Positions 29,948 to 38,781 of a DNA stretch of 64,000 nucleotides are shown in pieces (position 1 is the stretch's first letter; each line of letters opens with the position of its first letter). The notes below the pieces were generated by a model. It had not been told where the DNA came from. It did no database searches and saw nothing but the letters and a program-made list of their open reading frames with translations. The position numbers were made by a program, and so were the translations under genes. The DNA lies in the NCBI GenBank assembly GCA_964391865.1, contig CAYMNQ010000005.1, positions 335,831 to 399,830 on the forward strand. Reading direction: 5' to 3'. Source of the DNA: DASZQL01 sp964391865. GTDB taxonomy: Bacteria; Planctomycetota; Phycisphaerae; Phycisphaerales; UBA1924.

Positions 29948-30633
29948 GCGTGATTCTTGCTCCGCGCCGACTCGGAGTCGAGCACGCGATCAAGCTCGGC
30001 CCCCGCCGCAGCGAGCGCGGCGCTCGTTCGTCGGCCGACCCGCCGCGCGACGCCGATGAGTGCCGGCCGGGTGACGAGATCCATCACAATGCGCGACGCC
30101 TTCGCCCGCCCGCGCTCGTCCACCCAGCGCGGCAACTCCTCCGGAAGCGACTCGGCGGGGCCATCGCTCACCGCGCGGATGACCCCCCACCGCTGCCCTC
30201 GTCCCACGGCCCACGCGGCAAACACGTGCGACTCCATATCGACGAGCGCCGCGCCGGTGCGGTCGTGAAGCGCCCGTTTGGCGGCGGGATCGCCGACTAC
30301 ATCGGTGACGCCAAGCAATGTCACGAACGACGCCGGGCTCGAACCCGATGGCGCCGGGGCTCGGAAAGCCTCGCCGGGCGACCACGCGCCGCCCTTGCCG
30401 TCGATGACGCGCGCGATCCGCGGGCACACAACGCCGTCAACGAGCCCGCCCGCGACGCCGAACAAAATGAAGAGCCGATCACGCGGCGCGTCAGCTTCGC
30501 TCAATCCCGCCAGAAACGTGCCAATCGCGCGCGGGCCGGGCCCGCAGGATACGGCCGCCGCCCGCCCACGCGACCGCCGCGCAGCGGCGGAACGCTCGAT
30601 TTCCAGAGGACAAATGACGATCGGCGGCAGCAC
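29944..30633 (-). CDS. phosphorylase-superfamily nucleosidase (MTA/SAH-nucleosidase-like or hopanoid-associated type)
   Basis: 229 aa. The PNP_UDP_1 fold pattern is present: 'VSCGPGPRAIGTFLAGL', 'LFILFGVAGGLVDGV', and the substrate-binding block 'GAALVDMESHVFAAWAVGRGQRWGVIRAVSDGPAESLP'. 'VDMES' and 'RAVSD' carry the usual ribose- and base-contacting residues. It is related to futalosine hydrolase, MTA nucleosidase and the hopanoid-associated phosphorylase; sequence alone does not decide between them. It overlaps nadD by 4 bp. Confidence 0.75.
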   Translation of the reverse strand: MLPPIVICPLEIERSAAARRSRGRAAAVSCGPGPRAIGTFLAGLSEADAPRDRLFILFGVAGGLVDGVVCPRIARVIDGKGGAWSPGEAFRAPAPSGSSPASFVTLLGVTDVVGDPAAKRALHDRTGAALVDMESHVFAAWAVGRGQRWGVIRAVSDGPAESLPEELPRWVDERGRAKASRIVMDLVTRPALIGVARRVGRRTSAALAAAGAELDRVLDSESARSKNHA

Positions 30634-30711
30634 GAGAGAAGCGTATCACGGCGCGGGGGTGGCGCCAGCGTTGCGTCACGCTCGTTGACGCGTACACCAC
30701 TGCTCGTCGAT

Positions 30712-31137
30712 TTACCACTCGGGGGGTGCCTCGTGATCGGGCCCGGCGTCCGCAGTCGCTTCGTCCGCGGCGCTCGCGGGATCAAACTGCAGCGCGGACT
30801 TCCGGAGTTCGTCCGCCGAGACTTGCTCTGCCAGCACCGCGCCGTCCTCGCCGTAGACCGTGAAGCGCTGCTCGCCCGAGAAGTCGAATACATGGACCGT
30901 CATGCCTTCGACCTTGACGGACCCGACCAGTGTCCCCGCGCCACGCGAGGCAAACGCGGCCTCGGTGCCCTCGCCGCGAGGCTCCCCTTCGATCGAAGTA
31001 TCGGCGGCGCTGGACGACCCGGGGTTCAGCGTCTTCGCGGCGGCGACGAGGAGCACAACCAGCCCCATCGCGCACATCAGCCTGAAGAGCGGATGCGGGC
31101 GGGCGACCTCAAAATTGCTGCCGCGCGTGAACAGCAT
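30712..31137 (-). CDS. hypothetical single-pass membrane protein
   Basis: 141 aa. A short cytoplasmic N-terminus, one hydrophobic segment ('LFRLMCAMGLVVLLVAAAKTL', about residues 18-38) and an acidic periplasmic tail follow. The tail contains a small beta-rich unit ('GTLVGSVKVEGMTVHVFDFSGEQRFTVYGEDG') and ends in Asp/Glu/Ala/Pro low complexity. No family is recognised. It is 78 nt upstream of the nucleosidase-nadD-rimO operon on the same strand. Confidence 0.6.
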   Translation of the reverse strand: MLFTRGSNFEVARPHPLFRLMCAMGLVVLLVAAAKTLNPGSSSAADTSIEGEPRGEGTEAAFASRGAGTLVGSVKVEGMTVHVFDFSGEQRFTVYGEDGAVLAEQVSADELRKSALQFDPASAADEATADAGPDHEAPPEW

Positions 31138-31212
31138 GCGGGCGACATCGGCGGTTTTCGGGCGTGACTGAACACCAACCCGCCGACGCCGACGCGATCG
31201 GTCGAAAACGGC

Positions 31213-31218
31213 TACAAT
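31213..31218 (+). promoter_or_regulatory. -10 element (TACAAT) for tRNA-Glu
   Basis: TACAAT lies 11 nt before the tRNA 5' end. No consensus -35 is seen at 16-18 nt. Confidence 0.45.
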
Positions 31219-31229
31219 CCGCCCGCCTT

Positions 31230-31304
31230 GGCCCCATCGTCTAGCCCGGTCTAGGACGTCACCCTTTCACGGTGAAGACATGGGTTCGAATCCCATTGGG
31301 GTCA
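31230..31304 (+). tRNA. tRNA-Glu (anticodon TTC)
   Basis: A full cloverleaf can be drawn. Acceptor GGCCCCA pairs with TGGGGTC (31297-31303, one G-T). The D-arm includes CTAGCCCGGTCTAG. The anticodon stem-loop is TCACC-CTTTCAC-GGTGA, and the T-arm ATGGG-TTCGAAT-CCCAT. Discriminator A is at 31304 and CCA is not encoded. An integrated element starts just downstream. Confidence 0.95.
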
Positions 31305-31486
31305 TTGTCCTTTGAGAAAGAGAAGTGAATATCCCCCGCCGAACCCGCGTGGTTCGAGGCGGGCGGGGTCGCTTCTCGCGCGCATCAACCACGCGGCGTC
31401 CCACGCCAACATTGAGGGTTGAATTCCCTGGAGCAACAGCCCCACTGGACCCGGCTTGCGCTTCCCCGACCGGCGGTTGGCGAGGC

Positions 31487-33526
31487 TCAATTGGCGTCCG
31501 GAATCGCCGCCACCACCGCGCTGACCGGCATCTCGACCGGCCCCTCGGCGCTGACGGGCAACGCTCGCACGAAGACACGGACGCGCCGCTCGCCGCACTC
31601 GACCACGCCCCGCTCGACGCAGCGCCGGATTGTCGCGGCGCGGTCTTCCATACTGCCCGAGCGCAGGATCGCGCCGAGCGAGCGGACCGATTCGTGCGCT
31701 TCCTCGGCGAGTGATCCGATCCGGCCTGCGGCCAGCGATGCCCGAGTGTTCGAATCCAGCCGCCGCTCCAGCCGCTCGCGCTCCTCGGCCAACTCCGCGA
31801 TCCGCCGATCGGCGATCTCGCGGTTCCGCTCGGTGAGGTGGTCCAGCAGGTTCCTGATCGCGGCATCAATCTGCTCGATGCGCTTCCGTTGCTTAGCCGC
31901 CGACTTGGCCCCCTCGATGTGCTCGTCGTCGACCTGAGCGCGGAGCAGGCGTTCGATCTTCTGGAGACCGTTCGCGCCGGTCAGCGGGGCGTAGTGCCCG
32001 ATCACCGCCTCGATCACAGCAGACTCCATGAATTCGAGGGGCACCGCGCCGAGTTCGCACACGCTCCGGCCGTGACGGATGTACCCGCCGCAGGCGTAGA
32101 AGAGTTGGCGGGTGCGCGGCGCTTCGGGATCGTGATCCCGCGCCGGTCTCGGGTACCGGCTGTACCCCTCGTACCGGCAGCCGCAGGCGGCGCACGACAG
32201 CAGCCCCGAGAGCAGGAACTTCGATCGCGGCCCCGTCCACTGCGATCGAAGACCTGCGTCAGCGCTTAGCCCCAGCGCGCCGCTCGGCCCTTCACCCGCT
32301 GGCCTGCCCGTTCGGGGGTTTATCCCCTGCAGCGCCAGCGACTCGGGCTTCTCGCGCATGATCCGCTGCGCCAGTTCGAAGACTCTTCTCGTCACGATCG
32401 GTTCGTGGGCACCGCGCGTCGTGATCCAGTCGGACTCCGGGTTGGGTTCGAGCCGGCGGCCGATGATCCCCTTCCGCTCCACGGCGCGACCCTGCGAGAT
32501 GCGGCTGAAGCGGGCATCGGTTCTGCGGTTCCATACGAGATCGCCCGCGTAGGCGGGGTTGACCAGGATGGCGCGCACGGTGGTGAGCGCCCACTTGCCA
32601 CAGTAGCGCTCGCTCCACTGCGGCCCGCGCGGTGTGGGCGTGCCGGCGCGGTTGAGGGACTCGGCGATGCTCTTGAACCCGCGCTTCTGCTCGACGTACA
32701 TCCTGAAGATCTGCCGCACGACCTTAACCCGCGCTGGCTCGCTGAGCACCAGCCGGGCTCGGTCGCGCTTGGAGACCGCCAGCGTCTCGCCGCGCTGGAG
32801 CGTGCGGACGACCGCGCTCGAGCCGTTGGGCTGGAGCAGCTGCTTCGAGCCGTCGGGCATCATGCGCACGATGAAGAGGCCCTCGCCCGACTGGCTCTCG
32901 TAGCGCAGGTCGTAGCCGAAGGGCGGCGCGCCGCCCATCCACCAGCCGCCAACCCGCTCCGCGTTGCCGCTTCCACCCCCGGAAGCGCTCGGGCCTCTCG
33001 CCTCGGTTTTCGACAGCAGCCCGCGGATCACGACCTTGGCGAGGTCCTTCGACTCCTCCCGCGCCTGCCACTGTTTGACCGGGCGCAGAAGATCGTCGGT
33101 GCCGTCGCCGGAGAAGTTCTCGGAGGCGTACAGCACCTCGACGCCCGCGCTCCTGAGGATGTGCCGGTAGTACCCCGCCTCGTCGTTGCCAACGCGGCCG
33201 AAGCGCTTCACGTCGTAGACCACGATGATCGAGAAGTCCCGCTGCGAACTCTTGGCATCGGCGATCATCTGCTGGAACGCGCGGCGGCCGACCGTGCTCG
33301 TGCCGCTGATCGCGTCGTCGGTGTAGAACCGCGCGAGCCGCAGCCCCCGCTCGGCGGCGAAGCGCTCGATGGCGCGCCGCTGGTCGGGGATCGACTGCTC
33401 CTGCCGGTCCGTCGAGCGGCGCAGATAGCCGACAGCGGCGGTGGCGGTCGCCGCACTCGGCGGGCTGCCTCGGGAGCGGTTTGAACGGGATTCAAACGGG
33501 GGTTGAACGGCGTTTGAACGCGGCAT
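31487..33526 (-). CDS. large serine recombinase (site-specific integrase)
   Basis: 679 aa. The N-terminal resolvase domain carries the catalytic Ser in 'VGYLRRSTDRQEQSIPDQRRAIERFA', then 'GRRAFQQMIADAK' and 'VYDVKRFGRVGNDEAGYY'. A recombinase domain ('PPFGYDLRY', 'LNRAGTPTPRGPQWSERY', 'ILVNPAYAGDLVWNR') follows. A zinc ribbon ('LLSCAACGCRYEGYSR...FYACGGYIRHG') precedes a coiled coil of about 70 aa. It probably integrates and excises the element beside tRNA-Glu. The ATG at 33526 has a near-perfect AGGAGG 7 nt upstream; the longer GTG frame to 33598 is rejected. Confidence 0.93.
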   Translation of the reverse strand: MPRSNAVQPPFESRSNRSRGSPPSAATATAAVGYLRRSTDRQEQSIPDQRRAIERFAAERGLRLARFYTDDAISGTSTVGRRAFQQMIADAKSSQRDFSIIVVYDVKRFGRVGNDEAGYYRHILRSAGVEVLYASENFSGDGTDDLLRPVKQWQAREESKDLAKVVIRGLLSKTEARGPSASGGGSGNAERVGGWWMGGAPPFGYDLRYESQSGEGLFIVRMMPDGSKQLLQPNGSSAVVRTLQRGETLAVSKRDRARLVLSEPARVKVVRQIFRMYVEQKRGFKSIAESLNRAGTPTPRGPQWSERYCGKWALTTVRAILVNPAYAGDLVWNRRTDARFSRISQGRAVERKGIIGRRLEPNPESDWITTRGAHEPIVTRRVFELAQRIMREKPESLALQGINPRTGRPAGEGPSGALGLSADAGLRSQWTGPRSKFLLSGLLSCAACGCRYEGYSRYPRPARDHDPEAPRTRQLFYACGGYIRHGRSVCELGAVPLEFMESAVIEAVIGHYAPLTGANGLQKIERLLRAQVDDEHIEGAKSAAKQRKRIEQIDAAIRNLLDHLTERNREIADRRIAELAEERERLERRLDSNTRASLAAGRIGSLAEEAHESVRSLGAILRSGSMEDRAATIRRCVERGVVECGERRVRVFVRALPVSAEGPVEMPVSAVVAAIPDAN

Positions 33527-33728
33527 GAACAGGCCTCCTGCGGCCCACCGCCTTGGCACGTCCAAGGGGTCAGGCTGCGGTGGCCATGAGGGCGACACTC
33601 GCGGGGGATATCAAGGCCGATCGGATGCGTCCTCACTGCCTCATGAAATGAGGCGGTGAAAGTATGCGAGTAACGATAGATCTGAAGGAAATTCGCACTC
33701 CGCGTCAGTCCCAACGCAGAATGCGAGG

Positions 33729-35588
33729 TCAGCCGGTGATCTGCGCCAAAAACCTCGAAGGCTGCTGTGCCTTGACTGCTCCCCAGGGCATCACGCGCGT
33801 CCTAGGGTACGACAAATACAGCAGGCGCTTCGAGCGAGTGACCGCGACGAAAGCACTCCGGCGTTCCTCATCGAGGCTTGCGCCGTGCGCTCGGTAGTCG
33901 GGGAACGTCCCTTCCGCCATGCCGATTACGAAGACAACGTCGAATTCCATTCCCTTGGCGGAGTGCACGGTCAGAAGTGCCAAGCCGTCCTGCTTGGGCT
34001 GCTGCGTTGTGCCCAATGCGAGCTGCCCAAGAAAGGACCCAACCGAGTGACTGCCGCCTGACTCGGTTCGGACGTAGTAGTCCCAGTGCTTGCGCCACTC
34101 CGCTACGTCGTTGAGGACCAACGCACGCTCCTCTTCGGGTAGCGTTGCGGCGCACGTAGCCAAACTGTTCAGCGCGTTCGAAAAGCGGAAGTCGGACTCT
34201 GTCCACTGCATCGCGCACACGGCGTCCCAAACGGCGGTCGCATGTCCACTCGCTGCCGCCTGCGTCATTGCCTCAACGAGCGAGAGAGGTCCTCCGCTCG
34301 CTCCTGAGAGCGCCGCCGAATTCGTGGACGGCGGTATTCCCCACGCCTTTGCGAGCATCTCGCGATGCAGGCGATCCCGCGGATTGGCGAGCAGACGCAG
34401 CGTCAGCTCAAACTCCTCAACCACCTCCGACTCGCTTTGGTAGGCGGCTGCGGACAGCTTCTTGTAGTACGACAGTCCGCTCTCCTTGAGCGCGTCTTCC
34501 AGCGCACTGAATACAAAGCGGTTGCGGCCCAGAACGGCGCATCGATCAATCGAAATGTCTCCCTCTACGTCTGCATGCCCCATGGACTGAAGCAAGCGGA
34601 GCTTCGAGATCACTTCGCTCGCCTCTCCGGGCTCGTCGGGACAGTCCAGCACCTCTACTTCGCCAGCGATGGGAAGCTGCCCTTCAACGGAGTATGACTG
34701 ATCCAGTCTGCGTGCCGCAGTCACGACGGCCTTGGAGCATCGGAAGTTTTCGTTCAGGACGACCCGGGTCGCGCCAAAGTCAGTCGCGAACATATCGAGA
34801 TACTTCGGGTCGGCGCCGTTCCAGACGTAGATCGCCTGCTTTGGGTCTCCAACGGCCATGATGTTCCGAAAGGTCTCTCCACAGAGGCTAGCAAGCAGTC
34901 TGTACTGAGCCTCGTTCAAGTCCTGCGCCTCGTCAATGCAGATATACCTGTATTGACGCTGGTAGAACTCCGCGATCTTCGGGCGCTCCTCGAAAAGACG
35001 GTACGAGAGCAGCAACAGGTCGTCGTAGTCCAATGCGGCTGAAGCTCGGAGCTCCGCGTCGTACCCCTCATAGAGCAATCGCTCGTCGCCGTTCTCGACC
35101 TCGCTGGGATACACCAGCGCGTTCTTGAGTTCGCTGACGCGCTCCAGCCAGCGCGAGAGAGCCTTCTGTTGCTCCTTGGTGTCACCCTTTTGCTTCAATA
35201 GCGCAGTCAGGTGTGGGTCTGCCCTAACCGCGTTCGCCATGACCAGTTTGCGATCGTCAAAGGACTCAAAGATGTTCGGCAGACCATCAACGCCCACGGG
35301 CTTGCCACGGTTGGCGAGCACTTCCATGCAGAAACTGTGCAATGTCCCGATGAACGCCCGCTTGCGGATGTCGGGAACATCATCAAGCCGCTCCACCATC
35401 TCGTTGGCGGCTTTGTTCGTGAATGTGAGCGCTAGAACGCGGAAATGCTCTCCGGGTTGCGCCAGGAGCCGCCGAACGCGCTCGGTCAACACGCGGGTCT
35501 TGCCGGAGCCCGGACCGGCTTCAACTAAGAGGGCGCCTTCGCCGTGCTCGACGACTTGTTTCTGAATAGCTGTCAGTCTCACCGTCAT
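33729..35588 (-). CDS. UvrD/PcrA-like superfamily 1 helicase (GajB-like)
   Basis: 619 aa. SF1A helicase motifs occur in order: 'VEAGPGSGKTRVLTERV' (Walker A, residues 22-38), 'LALTFTNKAANEM', 'GTLHSFCMEVL', 'YICIDEAQDLNEAQY' (Walker B), 'GDPKQAIYVWNGAD', 'NENFRCS', 'LLTVHSAKGMEFDVVFVIG' and 'VAVTRSKRLLYLSY'. Its start overlaps the stop of the OLD-type nuclease gene by 4 bp (ATGA). An OLD-family nuclease followed directly by a UvrD-like helicase is the Gabija / class 2 OLD arrangement, an antiphage system. No other helicase-linked repair gene lies nearby. Confidence 0.88.
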   Translation of the reverse strand: MTVRLTAIQKQVVEHGEGALLVEAGPGSGKTRVLTERVRRLLAQPGEHFRVLALTFTNKAANEMVERLDDVPDIRKRAFIGTLHSFCMEVLANRGKPVGVDGLPNIFESFDDRKLVMANAVRADPHLTALLKQKGDTKEQQKALSRWLERVSELKNALVYPSEVENGDERLLYEGYDAELRASAALDYDDLLLLSYRLFEERPKIAEFYQRQYRYICIDEAQDLNEAQYRLLASLCGETFRNIMAVGDPKQAIYVWNGADPKYLDMFATDFGATRVVLNENFRCSKAVVTAARRLDQSYSVEGQLPIAGEVEVLDCPDEPGEASEVISKLRLLQSMGHADVEGDISIDRCAVLGRNRFVFSALEDALKESGLSYYKKLSAAAYQSESEVVEEFELTLRLLANPRDRLHREMLAKAWGIPPSTNSAALSGASGGPLSLVEAMTQAAASGHATAVWDAVCAMQWTESDFRFSNALNSLATCAATLPEEERALVLNDVAEWRKHWDYYVRTESGGSHSVGSFLGQLALGTTQQPKQDGLALLTVHSAKGMEFDVVFVIGMAEGTFPDYRAHGASLDEERRSAFVAVTRSKRLLYLSYPRTRVMPWGAVKAQQPSRFLAQITG

Positions 35589-37459
35589 GCGGTACCCCCG
35601 ACTTTCGCAGGTGGCGACGTCTCGGCGACCATCTCGGTCAGCAGAGACGCCAACTCAGAGGGGACCGGCAGTATCTTGCCGACAATCGATCCGTATTGCG
35701 TTTTGTTCGCCCGAATAGTCGCGAGGATTTCGTCAAGTTGGGTCGGTTTGTCCATCTCGTCCCATTTCTTCCGGAGGGCTGCCGCGTGACGCTCGTTTTG
35801 GGTCTCGTGCTTGATGATCTCGGCGATCAGGGCGGTTCGATTGTCCTCGGTGACGATGCATGCCTCAAAGTCCTGGCCATTGGGAAGCACAACGACTCGG
35901 GAGTTTGTCGGAATGGTGGGCTGCCCGATGGCTGTCAGCGCATTGTTCACGGAAGTGATGGCCTCGGGCTCGCCATCCGAGAAAATGAACCATGGAATGC
36001 GAAAGCTCTCCGCCATGCGAAGAAACGGGAGATAGTTGCCACGCCCGCCGACTCCGATGAAGGTGTAGCCAAGGTCGTTCGGATGCTTTGTCCAATGAGC
36101 TGCTGCGAAATCGGGAAACGCCTGCTCCTCGGTCTCGCCCTCGAAGAACACGAGTGCCCGAGCAAAGAGCATGTCACCCCGAGTATTCATGACCTGCCGA
36201 TCGATCTTGCGCAGGTCCTCGGCGGTAAGGCACGCGGTTCCTGAGGCCGGAGCGATTCGCGACACCCGCGTTTCTTCGCCCACCTTGGAGAAGTGCCGCA
36301 TGTGAGTAATCTCACACTGACTGCAAATGTAAGGGGAATGCGTGCTGATGATGCGTTGTCCCGGCATATTGCAGATCTGGCGGAACATCGCCCGCTGTGC
36401 CTGGGGGTGGAGGTGGGTTTCCGGCTCCTCAAGTGCCATCATGGGGTGAACGGCGCCCGACGTGCCCTGCTTCTGCCTCCAGGTCGTGAACGCCCAAAAC
36501 GCGAAAAAGGTGCCGAGGCTGCGTGTTCCCATGCCCTGCTGATGAAGTGGAAAGGGCGGAGCACCCCGAGTCGAAAGCACCACGTCCATTCCTCGCGCGA
36601 GGTCGCGGAGGTGACGAGCAAGCGGCGTTATCGCGATGCTGTTCTGATCGCACGACAAAGTCTCGTGAAAGGCGCGTAGGTGTCCTTGGACGTGTGTGAA
36701 GACGGTGCTGTTATCGACGATGTCCTTGTTGATTTCCGTCAAGTCTTTCTCAATACGATCCACGTCCGCAGGGGTGAGCCCGTGCTCATCGACCAGCTTG
36801 CTCCAGAACGAAGTGCGTGAGCGGAGATCCTCGGCAATGTCCCGCTTGGCGTCCAAGAGATAGAGCGCAAGTGGCTCGACTTGCGCAGCCGTGACCGGAG
36901 GGACCTTCTCAACGGGCTTCGAGGCTTCCCACTTGGCGCTGTCCTTCTGCCAATCTTTCAGGAACCGACGTTCAAGGTTGTACTCGCCCTTGACAGCATT
37001 CCATTTGAACTCTGTCCGAATGGCAGCCAAATCGTGATCATCGTCGTCTTGCACGATGCCGGAGCCCCACAGCTCCAGCCACGGGCTTCCTTGCGGGAAC
37101 ACGTCCGCGATAGCGCCGCCAGCGTCGGCTGGGCGAATCAGTATGTCGACAACCGCACTCCTGGACTTGGGCGCAGATACCTCGCTGGTACGGATGAACA
37201 CGTCTTCGCTTGAAAGCCCTCGCTGGCCCGCGCCAATGGCGGCGAAGATGGCATTCAAGAAGCTGGTCTTGCCGGAGTTGTTCTGGCCGATGAGCAGCGT
37301 GAGCGCATCAAGCTCGACGTCAATGGAACACAAACACCGAAAGTAGCGCACGCGAACTTCTTTTACGAAGATTCCACCGATGGGCGGGGTGGCGGGTGCG
37401 CCTTGAACAGGCACGACTCCCGTTGCAGGCGTGGCAGCTTGGCGGATGTTTTTGCTCAT
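35585..37459 (-). CDS. OLD-family ATPase with TOPRIM nuclease domain (GajA-like)
   Basis: 624 aa. The ABC-type ATPase has Walker A 'GQNNSGKT' (residues 58-65), a signature region 'QGMGTRSLGTF' (308-318), Walker B 'MALEEPETHLHP' (341-352) and 'ISTHSP' (371-376). The C-terminal TOPRIM domain has the acidic 'FFEGETEE' (E440) and 'FSDGEPEA' (about 493-500), where many relatives have DxD. In Gabija, this protein nicks DNA when nucleotide levels fall. It overlaps the upstream DUF2130 gene and the downstream helicase gene by 4 bp each. It is slightly longer than described GajA. Confidence 0.87.
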   Translation of the reverse strand: MSKNIRQAATPATGVVPVQGAPATPPIGGIFVKEVRVRYFRCLCSIDVELDALTLLIGQNNSGKTSFLNAIFAAIGAGQRGLSSEDVFIRTSEVSAPKSRSAVVDILIRPADAGGAIADVFPQGSPWLELWGSGIVQDDDDHDLAAIRTEFKWNAVKGEYNLERRFLKDWQKDSAKWEASKPVEKVPPVTAAQVEPLALYLLDAKRDIAEDLRSRTSFWSKLVDEHGLTPADVDRIEKDLTEINKDIVDNSTVFTHVQGHLRAFHETLSCDQNSIAITPLARHLRDLARGMDVVLSTRGAPPFPLHQQGMGTRSLGTFFAFWAFTTWRQKQGTSGAVHPMMALEEPETHLHPQAQRAMFRQICNMPGQRIISTHSPYICSQCEITHMRHFSKVGEETRVSRIAPASGTACLTAEDLRKIDRQVMNTRGDMLFARALVFFEGETEEQAFPDFAAAHWTKHPNDLGYTFIGVGGRGNYLPFLRMAESFRIPWFIFSDGEPEAITSVNNALTAIGQPTIPTNSRVVVLPNGQDFEACIVTEDNRTALIAEIIKHETQNERHAAALRKKWDEMDKPTQLDEILATIRANKTQYGSIVGKILPVPSELASLLTEMVAETSPPAKVGGTA

Positions 37460-38718
37460 TGGCTTTCACCCAGCATCTTCACGTCCAGCCCTTCAATCTC
37501 CTGAAGCGTCTTGCCCGCGATCCCCTGCAGGTCGCCGTACATGCCCGCGGTGGCGTCGATCACTTCGCGGATCTGCTCTTCGCGTTTGGCGAACTGCTTG
37601 ATCAGGAACTTCCGTTCCTTGTCCAAGTCCTCCTGCATGTCACCGAACTTCTCAACGATGGCTTGGATGCGGTGGCGGAAGCGCGGCCCGGTGAGGTACT
37701 GATAGACCATCTCCATCTTGGTCTGCTGGCCCTCGCCAGCCTGGCGGGCCGCCGCGAGTTCAGTGAGTGAGTGCCGCAGCGCGATGGCGACGGGGATCGC
37801 GCACTTGGGGTGCGAAACCCACACGCCATCGATGTGATCGAAGGACTCGACGCCTTTGGGCAGAACCTGCGACACGATGATGGCGATCTCGGCCTTCGCC
37901 GCGCGCTGGTCCTCACGGAGTTTGGCGAGCCAGCCGTCGGACCAGTTCTTGGTGCGCTTGGACTCCCACAGAATCGTGCCGCACACCTGGCCGAGCGAAC
38001 CGAGAACACGGTGGAGCGCATCACCGCCGTGCTCGCCCTTGGCGACGGGCTCGATGGTGTCGCGAGGGAACTTGGCGCGGAGGATGGCCTCGAGTTCGAG
38101 CTCCTGCACCTCGCCCTGAAGTTGCTGGGAGCCCTGCTCCATCTTCCGCTTCATCTCTTCGACCTGACGCTGGGCGTCGGCGATGAGCTTGTCTTTCTCC
38201 GCCATTTTGAGCCGGTTGTCCTCGTCGGCGCGCTGGCGCGCTTTAGACTCCACCGCGCCAAGGCCCTCGGTGACGCGCTTCTCGATGGTGAGGTCCATCT
38301 CGCGCTTGGCGTCGTCCAGTTCACGCTGCTTGCGGACGAGTTCGGCCTCGGCTTTCTGCGCTGTCGTGAGCTTCGTGTTGAGAGATGTGATCGTCTCGCT
38401 GAGGTCCGTAATGAGGCGGTCCTTGCCGGAGAGATCGGTCTCCAGCGCGAGGCGCGCTTTCTTCGATTCTTCGGCGGCGATGGCGCTGCGCTGAACATTC
38501 AGCTTCGCGGTGACTTGCTCGTCGATCGTGGCCTGGGCTTTCGTGATAGCCGCCTGCTGATCGCGCACGGCCGCTTCGCGCCTGCCGATGTCCGCATCTT
38601 TGGCCGCGAGCTGCTGCTCGAACTGCCGGCGTGTGGCGGCGATCAACGGCGCGGCCAGCGACTCGGTAAGACGGATTTCCGCCTGACAGTTGGGGCATCG
38701 GATGGTGGGTTCTTGCAT
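37456..38718 (-). CDS. DUF2130 protein: zinc-ribbon, coiled coil and PD-(D/E)XK-like nuclease domain
   Basis: 420 aa. The N-terminal zinc-binding pair is 'RCPNCQAEIRLTES' (residues 7-20). A long coiled coil follows (about 30-200, 'QFEQQLAAKDADIGRREAAV'). A domain with the PD-(D/E)XK pattern comes next: 'ELELEAILRAKFP' (about 207-218), 'GGD' (D233) and 'GTILWESKRTKNWSDGW' (E252, K254). DUF2130 (COG4487) is a little-studied nuclease-like family. It is the first gene of a three-gene operon and overlaps the OLD-type gene by ATGA, so expression is coupled. It could act as an extra nuclease or sensor. Confidence 0.82.
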   Translation of the reverse strand: MQEPTIRCPNCQAEIRLTESLAAPLIAATRRQFEQQLAAKDADIGRREAAVRDQQAAITKAQATIDEQVTAKLNVQRSAIAAEESKKARLALETDLSGKDRLITDLSETITSLNTKLTTAQKAEAELVRKQRELDDAKREMDLTIEKRVTEGLGAVESKARQRADEDNRLKMAEKDKLIADAQRQVEEMKRKMEQGSQQLQGEVQELELEAILRAKFPRDTIEPVAKGEHGGDALHRVLGSLGQVCGTILWESKRTKNWSDGWLAKLREDQRAAKAEIAIIVSQVLPKGVESFDHIDGVWVSHPKCAIPVAIALRHSLTELAAARQAGEGQQTKMEMVYQYLTGPRFRHRIQAIVEKFGDMQEDLDKERKFLIKQFAKREEQIREVIDATAGMYGDLQGIAGKTLQEIEGLDVKMLGESQ

Positions 38719-38744
38719 TCGTTCATCCCCCGATGTGCAAGGGT

Positions 38745-38750
38745 ATTGTA
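38745..38750 (-). promoter_or_regulatory. -10 element (TACAAT) for the DUF2130-OLD-UvrD operon
   Basis: TACAAT on the minus strand lies 26 nt before the DUF2130 ATG. A weak -35 (TGCCGC) sits 17 nt further up. It falls in the 63-nt gap after the terminase gene, so the defence operon may be transcribed separately from the packaging genes. Confidence 0.45.
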
Positions 38751-38781
38751 ATAGGTTCCCATGTGCCGCGGCAGTCCCCGC

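Noticed and set aside
31267..31869. Minus-strand frame over tRNA-Glu and the recombinase end
   Set aside because: It overlaps the tRNA and lies out of frame with the recombinase, which has clear domains to its last residues.
32405..33484. Plus-strand frame opposite the serine recombinase
   Set aside because: Antisense shadow of a gene with clear catalytic motifs.
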